A stretch of 8,096 bases of DNA, taken from assembly GCA_030433225.1 (NCBI GenBank), contig JAUIMD010000070.1, positions 1 to 8,096 on the forward strand, written 5' to 3'. Position 1 is the stretch's first letter; each line of letters opens with the position of its first letter. Source of the DNA: Bacteroidia bacterium (GTDB lineage Bacteria; Bacteroidota; Bacteroidia; Bacteroidales; UBA5342). Below the pieces are notes generated by a model, which was not told where the DNA came from, did no database searches, and saw only the letters and a program-made list of their open reading frames with translations. The position numbers were made by a program, and so were the translations under genes. Below are positions 1-4,567 of this stretch, piece after piece.

Positions 1-130
1 GAGCCTCTTCTAAGGTGAGTTTAATGACCCCCGTGTTCTCGTCCTGGGCAAAAACCCCGAAAGTGAGCAACGAAAGCATCATTATTCCTACCACTTTAAC
101 CTTCATAAATTGTATGTATTTAATTTTCAT
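1..130 (-). CDS. Probable TolC-type outer membrane efflux protein, N-terminal fragment
   Basis: Only the first 43 codons are present; the gene continues past the left edge. The N terminus is a typical export signal: a basic start (MKIKYIQFMKVKVVG), a hydrophobic core (IMMLSLLTFGVFA) and a likely signal peptidase I cut before QDENTG. The mature start then reads GVIKLTLEEA, which resembles the LTLEEAI entry found at the N terminus of many Bacteroidota TolC-family proteins. Those form the outer membrane channel of tripartite efflux pumps, usually followed by a membrane fusion protein and an RND or ABC pump, which would lie outside this window. A second in-frame ATG at 106 gives an equally good, shorter signal peptide, so the exact start is uncertain. 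The exported nature is well supported; the TolC assignment rests on about ten residues. Confidence 0.6.
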   Translation of the reverse strand, partial: MKIKYIQFMKVKVVGIMMLSLLTFGVFAQDENTGVIKLTLEEA

Positions 131-159
131 CTGTTTATAATTCCTGTTTTGGTCTACCG

Positions 160-171
160 AACGTGCACGTT
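160..171. promoter_or_regulatory. 12-base perfect palindrome in the leader of the TolC-like gene
   Basis: AACGTGCACGTT is perfectly self-complementary and lies about 30 bases upstream of the TolC-like start. Efflux operons of this kind are often controlled by TetR- or MarR-type repressors that bind palindromes, so an operator is possible. No such regulator is encoded nearby in this window, and the role is inferred from symmetry and position alone. Confidence 0.3.
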
Positions 172-186
172 TCACAGCTCCGTGCG

Positions 187-196
187 GGTTTAAACC
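187..196. promoter_or_regulatory. 10-base perfect palindrome in the same leader
   Basis: GGTTTAAACC is a second perfect palindrome, centred 26 bases from the centre of the one at 160-171 and upstream of it with respect to the TolC-like gene. Its sequence differs from the first, so the two would not obviously bind the same protein. Ten-base palindromes arise by chance fairly often; support is weak. Confidence 0.2.
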
Positions 197-292
197 AGTG
201 GTTATTCCGTTATGGTCGTTTCATTTTATCCCTATAGTCGTTTAACCGTTCAATAAATTGTACGATTACTTAAAAAAATATCTAATTTTCAG

Positions 293-300
293 CAAATGTA
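293..300 (-). promoter_or_regulatory. Candidate Bacteroidota -7 promoter box for the TolC-like gene
   Basis: The minus strand reads TACATTTG, a perfect match to TAnnTTTG, the -7 element recognised by the Bacteroidota primary sigma factor. No TTG/TTTG (-33) element is found 17-23 bases upstream. A transcript starting here would have a leader of roughly 155 bases that contains both palindromes (160-171 and 187-196). It lies after the stop codon of the upstream transporter gene. Confidence 0.35.
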
Positions 301-365
301 ACAATACAGAAACAACTTGTCCATTTATTCCGCTCATACCCACGCAAATATTTATGCATGCCTTT

Positions 366-1676
366 TTATTTTTTTTGAGGGTTGATTGCTTTAAAAGCTC
401 CAACGCACAGCACAAACACATAGGCCAGGCAAATTTTTCCGGCCAGGGCATAACTGCCTGTAAGGGTAAAAACGCGGCTAAATAAAAACGGACCAAAGGC
501 ACTGCTGAACTGAAAAACGGCTCCACTTAACCCACTAATGGCCCCCAGGTGTTTCCGGCCAAAAAAACGAGGCCAGGCTACGGCCGTTAGTATTACAAAA
601 CTCCCTCCCATAATACCGTTTCCGGCAATTAATAAAGGAACTCCACTCCTGGTTTCCAGGTTTACCAGTCCGGCAATAGAAACTAAAGCTGCCGCCACCA
701 TGAGCAATAAAATGTACTGCAAGCGTATGTAATCGCTCACCACATTACCGACCAACGAAATAGAAACCGCCACAATGGCTGTGGGCAAAAAGATTTCGAA
801 CCCTTCTTTTCCGTTGTATCCCACAGACTCAAAAATGGACTCGATGTGAAAAGTAATGCCGGTAAGGTACATGCTGTAAAAAGCGAGCGTTAAGGTGTAC
901 ACCCAAAACGTAAAGGTTTTACGCGCTTCGCTTAAGGTATATTGTTTACGGGTTTCAAAGTTGGTACTCTTTTTTCGTTTGGGCGGAAGCACTTTTCCGT
1001 CAGGTATAAGGCCGCAATCTTCGGGATTATCGCGAACCACCACCACTACAAAAGCCACAAATACGAGAAGTGCGAGTGCAATAATCTGCCACGCTCCCTG
1101 CCAGGTATGCCCTTCAATAAGCCACATTAACAAAAGCGGTGCCGCTGAAAAACCAAGCGATACAAAGGTACTGCTGATGCCGTTGGCCAAACCACGGTTT
1201 TGCTCAAACCATTTCATGGTTACATTGCGCGAAACCAGTGTGAGCACACCCTGCCCCGAAAAGCGTATACAAAAAAACACCAGCAGCATTACCGCAAATC
1301 CGGCCTGCGAAAAAGACAAAGGCAGGAAGGAAGCAAGAGCAGTACTGATTTCCACGCTTTTGCTCCCCACAAAAAGAAAGAACGCCAACACCAGGGCTGC
1401 CGCCGACAATACAATTCGCGCTCCCTGGTTGTCCCACAAACGACCCGCAACCGGAAGTAGAAAGGCACTGCCTGCAGTTCCCAACATGTATGCAATGGTA
1501 AGTCCGTCGCGCTTTAAGTGCAGGTCCTCCAAAAGGTGATTGGTAAACGCACTGGCACCCATGGTTTGCCCCGGAATGCTAAACAGTACCCCAATGGTAC
1601 CGGCCAGCATAATTATCCAGCCATAAAAAAAAGGAAAGTTTTGTACCGCAAAGGGAAAGGAGCTTTTTAGCTTCAT
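366..1676 (-). CDS. Major facilitator superfamily (MFS) transporter
   Basis: Predicted 436-residue inner membrane secondary transporter with about 12 hydrophobic segments in two halves. It opens with FPFFYGWIIMLAG, typical of the oxalate/formate and monocarboxylate-like MFS branch. The loop after the second helix holds the MFS signature GRLWDNQGARIV (residues 78-89). The central cytoplasmic loop begins RDNPEDCGLIPDG (215-227), a version of the RxxPExxGxxPDG stretch seen in that branch, and the second half has FFGRKHLGAISGL (371-383). The substrate cannot be read from sequence; an organic anion is a reasonable guess. An 18-codon longer frame exists (start at 1730), but its extra residues are not membrane-like and a perfect -7 box lies inside it (1693-1700), so ATG 1676 is preferred. 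It lies 91 bases after the MATE gene on the same strand. Confidence 0.85.
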   Translation of the reverse strand: MKLKSSFPFAVQNFPFFYGWIIMLAGTIGVLFSIPGQTMGASAFTNHLLEDLHLKRDGLTIAYMLGTAGSAFLLPVAGRLWDNQGARIVLSAAALVLAFFLFVGSKSVEISTALASFLPLSFSQAGFAVMLLVFFCIRFSGQGVLTLVSRNVTMKWFEQNRGLANGISSTFVSLGFSAAPLLLMWLIEGHTWQGAWQIIALALLVFVAFVVVVVRDNPEDCGLIPDGKVLPPKRKKSTNFETRKQYTLSEARKTFTFWVYTLTLAFYSMYLTGITFHIESIFESVGYNGKEGFEIFLPTAIVAVSISLVGNVVSDYIRLQYILLLMVAAALVSIAGLVNLETRSGVPLLIAGNGIMGGSFVILTAVAWPRFFGRKHLGAISGLSGAVFQFSSAFGPFLFSRVFTLTGSYALAGKICLAYVFVLCVGAFKAINPQKK

Positions 1677-1692
1677 GCGTTTGGGTTTGGTG

Positions 1693-1700
1693 CAAATATA
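1693..1700 (-). promoter_or_regulatory. -7 promoter box for the MFS gene
   Basis: The minus strand reads TATATTTG, a perfect TAnnTTTG match, 16 bases upstream of the ATG at 1676. This implies a 5' leader of only about 10 bases and decides between the two possible starts of the MFS gene. No TTG-type -33 element is found at the usual distance, so an activator may be needed; see the tandem repeat at 1747-1765. Confidence 0.5.
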
Positions 1701-1746
1701 AAAAGGTTCGGGAGGATACCGTTGCGCCATCCAACCTCATGTGCCA

Positions 1747-1765
1747 ATTGTAATCGCATTGTAAT
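1747..1765. repeat. Tandem 8-base repeat, 11-base period, upstream of the MFS promoter
   Basis: ATTGTAAT occurs twice, at 1747-1754 and 1758-1765, separated by CGC. On the minus strand this reads ATTACAAT-GCG-ATTACAAT. The spacing is one helical turn, so both copies face the same side of the DNA, as in tandem sites for OmpR- or LytTR-type regulators. The repeats sit about 47-65 bases upstream of the MFS -7 box, where an activator would be expected. They start immediately after the MATE stop codon. Function is inferred. Confidence 0.3.
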
Positions 1766-1767
1766 GT

Positions 1768-3165
1768 TTATACACTTTTTAATTTCCACTTGCCCGACCG
1801 AAAGGTTAAAAAGGCCAGAAGCGTCATTAAACTTTCCGCAAGAATGATGGAAATAAAAATGCCGGTATGTTGCCAATTGAGGACGCGGGCCAGAAAATAA
1901 GCCAGCGGTATTTCAATAAGCCAGAAACATACTACGTTAATAAAGAAAGGGGTGCGCGTATCTCCGGCACCGTTCAGGGCGTGTACCAGCACCATACCAA
2001 ATCCGTAAGAAACGAACCCTATGCTAATAATCTGCAAGCCCGAAATACCGTACATGCTCACCACCGGATCATCCGTAAAAATGCCGATAAACAGGCGGGG
2101 AAACAAGACATACATCAGCCCAACGGCGCTTAAAATGATGACATTTAACCGTCCGGTAAACCAAACCGATTTTTCAGCCCGTTCAGGTTGTTGTGCCCCG
2201 AGGTTCTGCCCCACTAATGTGGATGCGGCGTTGGCTATACCAAAGGCCGGCAACAGGGTGAATATGATAATGCGAATGGCAATGGTATAGCCGGCCACCA
2301 TTTCGCTGCCGTAGTAGGTCATAATACGCATAAGCAACACCCAGCTTGATGTGGCTACAATATACTGACTCACAGAGCCTGAAGCCAGTTTTATCAATTT
2401 CCAGATAAGGGAAAAATCAGGGGCTAGCCGTACACTTTTCAGTTTTATTTTTCCTACACCTTTAATGAGTATAACCAATTGCAGAATTACGGCCAGTCCG
2501 CGACCAATATTGGTAGCTACCGCTGCACCGGCCACCCCCAGTTCGGGGAAAGGACCTATTCCAAAAATAAGGAGCGGATCAAGTACAATGTTGATGATGT
2601 TGGCAAACCACAGCACCAGCATGGACAATACCGGGTTTCCGGCACTGCGAAAGATGGCATTGATAATAAAAAGCATCATTATGCTAATGTTTCCACCCAG
2701 CATAATGGCGGTATAGCCCGACATTTGCTCTACAATTACCGCATTGGCACCCATTAACTGCAGCAGTTTGCCGGGCAGCAACACCCCCGGTATGGCAATA
2801 AACAACGAAACAACCACCCCGGTTATAATGGATTGCCAGGCAGTATGCGATGCTTCATCGGGCTTTTTTTCGCCAATTCTGCGGCTCACCATAGCGGCCA
2901 CCCCGGTACTTAGGCCTATGCCCAGGGCGTACACGATGGTAATTAACGATTCGGTAATTCCTACGGTAGCAATGGCATCAGAGCCCAGCTTCCCCACAAA
3001 ATAAATATCCGCCACGGCAAATACCGACTCCATAATCATTTCGAGCACCATGGGTACCGACAGGTAAAAAATGGCTTTTTTCAGGCTGCCTTCGGTATAT
3101 TCAGTTTCCTCGCCTCTAATGGCTTTCACCACTCCTTTTGCTATGTGCCCAATTGAATATTTCAC
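1768..3165 (-). CDS. MATE-family multidrug/cation efflux transporter
   Basis: A 465-residue polytopic inner membrane protein of the usual MATE length (about 450-480), expected to export drugs or other organic cations using a sodium or proton gradient. Two homologous halves are visible: MatE domain 1 at roughly 33-195 and domain 2 at roughly 255-418. Diagnostic stretches are ADIYFVGKLG (52-61), NAIFRSAGNP (169-178), LDPLLIFG (195-202), GVAGAAVATNIGRG (210-223) and, in the second half, ALNGAGDTRTP (396-406), which mirrors residues 169-178. The start is a GTG; an in-frame TAA lies two codons upstream, and the next in-frame ATG (residue 39) would remove part of the first helix. A -7 box lies just upstream (3193-3200), and a terminator separates it from the preceding HTH gene, so it is probably transcribed on its own. 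The substrate is unknown. Confidence 0.93.
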   Translation of the reverse strand: MKYSIGHIAKGVVKAIRGEETEYTEGSLKKAIFYLSVPMVLEMIMESVFAVADIYFVGKLGSDAIATVGITESLITIVYALGIGLSTGVAAMVSRRIGEKKPDEASHTAWQSIITGVVVSLFIAIPGVLLPGKLLQLMGANAVIVEQMSGYTAIMLGGNISIMMLFIINAIFRSAGNPVLSMLVLWFANIINIVLDPLLIFGIGPFPELGVAGAAVATNIGRGLAVILQLVILIKGVGKIKLKSVRLAPDFSLIWKLIKLASGSVSQYIVATSSWVLLMRIMTYYGSEMVAGYTIAIRIIIFTLLPAFGIANAASTLVGQNLGAQQPERAEKSVWFTGRLNVIILSAVGLMYVLFPRLFIGIFTDDPVVSMYGISGLQIISIGFVSYGFGMVLVHALNGAGDTRTPFFINVVCFWLIEIPLAYFLARVLNWQHTGIFISIILAESLMTLLAFLTFRSGKWKLKSV

Positions 3166-3192
3166 GTGTTTTTACGTTTCTTTTTCCGACCA

Positions 3193-3200
3193 CAAAACTA
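3193..3200 (-). promoter_or_regulatory. -7 promoter box for the MATE gene
   Basis: The minus strand reads TAGTTTTG, a perfect TAnnTTTG match, 27 bases upstream of the GTG start. A TTTG on the minus strand (3225-3228) lies 24 bases further upstream, just outside the usual 17-23 base spacing for a -33 element. That TTTG overlaps the terminator hairpin of the gene before it, so terminator and promoter would be packed together in this 105-base gap. Confidence 0.5.
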
Positions 3201-3213
3201 GGGGCTTTTCCAT

Positions 3214-3250
3214 AAAAAAAGCAGCAAACTTAGTGTAGTATGCTGCTTTT
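3214..3250 (-). terminator. Intrinsic terminator after the HTH gene
   Basis: The arms at 3217-3226 and 3241-3250 (AAAAGCAGCA and TGCTGCTTTT) are perfectly complementary over 10 bases around a 14-base loop. On the minus strand the hairpin ends in a run of T residues (down to 3214), starting 20 bases after the HTH stop codon. The opposite strand also has a T-rich tail (TTTTCTTGTTTTTTTTCTT), so it could work both ways, but no plus-strand gene precedes it. It separates the HTH and MATE transcription units. Confidence 0.8.
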
Positions 3251-3270
3251 CTTGTTTTTTTTCTTGAGCC

Positions 3271-3534
3271 TTATGCCTGCACGCCTTTGTCTTCGTGCAT
3301 AATTTTTTCAGCAAGCTCAAGAATTGTGGTATCATCTAATACGACTAGTCCACCATCAGGCCCCGGCTCAAAATGAACACCTGCACTGCGCCCATCTTTA
3401 AAGTTGTACCCACCAAAATAATTCCGCACGGTTTCAACTTTAAGTTCTAACTCATCTGCAATGCGATGCATTGAACCGTCAGGTAATTCATCTTTGATTT
3501 TCCTGAGTTCATTAAATGTGAGTGTCTTCGTCAT
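3271..3534 (-). CDS. Small putative DNA-binding (helix-turn-helix) protein
   Basis: An 87-residue acidic protein. Residues 21-42 (SMHRIADELELKVETVRNYF and the following GG) fit a helix-turn-helix: a first helix with an IADEL core, a turn, then a recognition-like helix VETVRNYFGG. A glycine-rich stretch follows (HFEPGPDGGLVVLDD, 54-68), then a final helix (TILELAEKIMHE). I recall similar short proteins in Bacteroidota genomes, generally labelled only as DNA-binding; no target or pathway is known to me. There is no signal peptide or membrane segment, so it should be cytoplasmic. It is monocistronic: its own intrinsic terminator follows, and a 163-base gap separates it from the PAP2 gene upstream. 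The HTH call comes from sequence pattern and the function is open. Confidence 0.8.
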   Translation of the reverse strand: MTKTLTFNELRKIKDELPDGSMHRIADELELKVETVRNYFGGYNFKDGRSAGVHFEPGPDGGLVVLDDTTILELAEKIMHEDKGVQA

Positions 3535-3697
3535 AATATGAAATTTTAGTTAGACCTATCTGTAAAGTGTTTTAAAGTTAACAATATTATGACATCAATC
3601 AGTAGGGCGCTTTATAATTTTTGTTAAGTATTGACAAATTTTCAACATAAAATCAGCTGATGATGAGACCCCATAGGCGATACAGCCCAAATGTGTT

Positions 3698-4411
3698 TTA
3701 CGACATAAATGCTGTACTGCGGGAGGCCGCTATAAGGAGCAATAGAAAGGACAAAATGGCCACCACAATTACCAGTGCCACATCGGCAATTTTAAACCCT
3801 CCTTTGGTATGGGATATCTTATACGTATCGGTCCCAATTACTTTAAAAAAGTGGAAACGGGCTCGTAAAAAACGGTAGAACTGAAAGAATCCAAGTCCGC
3901 CCAAAAGCCCCAGCAGAATCCCTCCTAAAATATCAAACGGGTAATGTACGCCCAAGTAAATACGCGTATAGGTATGAAAGGCAGCCCACATTAACAGCGT
4001 AACAGAAAAAGCGACATTGCGCACCAGCAAAAGCAAAAATAAGGCCACGCCAAACGAATTGGCCGCATGGCTTGAAACAAAGCCGAAATGTCCGCCTCGA
4101 TACCCGTTAACGATGTGTAAATCGTACATAATAGATGGGTTGTGCGAAGGGCGGAGACGCTCTGACCATCCCTTTATAAAGGTGGATACGCCATCACTGA
4201 ACACCAATAGTAAAATCACCATTAAAAAAATCAGAATGCTTTCGCGTCCCTTATTTTTCACCAGTACATAAACCATCACGGCAAACATAGGAAGCCAGAA
4301 TAATTTATCCGTGCCCATATACATGGCAGCATCCCAAAAATCGTTGAAATTGTCGTTCAGGCGCAAAAGTACGCGCGTATCAAAAGCATTAAGTGTGTCC
4401 AAAAATCCCAT
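3698..4411 (-). CDS. PAP2-family membrane phosphatase
   Basis: A 237-residue inner membrane protein with five to six hydrophobic segments. All three PAP2 catalytic motifs are present: K80-GWSERL-R87-P88 (KxxxxxxRP), a V-S-S-H115 version of PSGH, and T-R150-IYLGV-H156-YPF-D160 (RxxxxxHxxxD). Lys80, Arg87, His115, Arg150, His156 and Asp160 are the expected phosphate-binding and catalytic residues. Family members remove phosphate from lipid phosphates such as undecaprenyl pyrophosphate, phosphatidate or phosphatidylglycerol phosphate; the sequence does not say which. The C terminus (about 180-237) adds a basic loop and one further membrane helix (211-229). The frame is open up to 4504, but the start at 4411 matches the usual family N terminus, and a perfect -7 box (4430-4437) lies inside the longer version. 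It is divergent from the TPR/PD40/SPOR operon. Confidence 0.9.
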   Translation of the reverse strand: MGFLDTLNAFDTRVLLRLNDNFNDFWDAAMYMGTDKLFWLPMFAVMVYVLVKNKGRESILIFLMVILLLVFSDGVSTFIKGWSERLRPSHNPSIMYDLHIVNGYRGGHFGFVSSHAANSFGVALFLLLLVRNVAFSVTLLMWAAFHTYTRIYLGVHYPFDILGGILLGLLGGLGFFQFYRFLRARFHFFKVIGTDTYKISHTKGGFKIADVALVIVVAILSFLLLLIAASRSTAFMS

Positions 4412-4429
4412 ACCCGGTGGTGTTTCCTG

Positions 4430-4437
4430 CAAAAATA
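4430..4437 (-). promoter_or_regulatory. -7 promoter box for the PAP2 gene
   Basis: The minus strand reads TATTTTTG, a perfect TAnnTTTG match, 18 bases upstream of the ATG at 4411. It gives a leader of about 12 bases and supports this start over the longer frame opening at 4504. A TTG lies on the minus strand at 4465-4467, 27 bases further upstream, which is too far for a standard -33 element. Confidence 0.5.
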
Positions 4438-4528
4438 ATAAAGCCTCTAATTTAAAAAGAAAAACAACGGGAAATAAAACGAATGCACCCCTGGATACCG
4501 GCAAGTTTTATCTTTTGAAAATTCAGCA

Positions 4529-4536
4529 TATATTTG
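4529..4536 (+). promoter_or_regulatory. -7 promoter box for the TPR/PD40/SPOR-NfeD-FloA operon
   Basis: TATATTTG perfectly matches TAnnTTTG and lies 31 bases before the ATG at 4568, implying a leader of about 25 bases. A TTTG at 4514-4517 is too close (11 bases) to be the partner -33 element. The leader has no Shine-Dalgarno; the bases just before the ATG are T/A-rich (GTTTATTTT), as is common in this phylum. Confidence 0.5.
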
Positions 4537-4567
4537 AGTAATTAAACCTCAAAGAGCTGTTTATTTT

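Noticed and set aside
258..485. Small plus-strand open frame overlapping the end of the MFS gene
   Set aside because: It has low-complexity, Cys- and Phe-rich composition and overlaps the MFS C terminus on the other strand; no supporting signal was found.
895..1539. Long plus-strand open frame (214 codons) opposite the MFS gene
   Set aside because: It is antisense to a clear MFS coding region, its translation is rich in Ser, Thr, Arg and Lys with no recognisable domain, and it has no promoter or orthologue-like feature.
3582..3589. TAATATTG on the minus strand as a promoter box for the HTH gene
   Set aside because: It has one mismatch to TAnnTTTG and no -33 partner at 17-23 bases. The 163-base gap 3535-3697 must hold this promoter, but I cannot identify it with confidence.
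3652..3661. ATCAGCTGAT palindrome after the PAP2 gene as a terminator
   Set aside because: The 10-base palindrome has no loop and no adequate T-run on the minus strand, so it does not make an intrinsic terminator.
4412..4504. N-terminal extension of the PAP2 protein by 31 residues
   Set aside because: Although partly hydrophobic, it contains the -7 promoter box of the gene and precedes the usual family N terminus.
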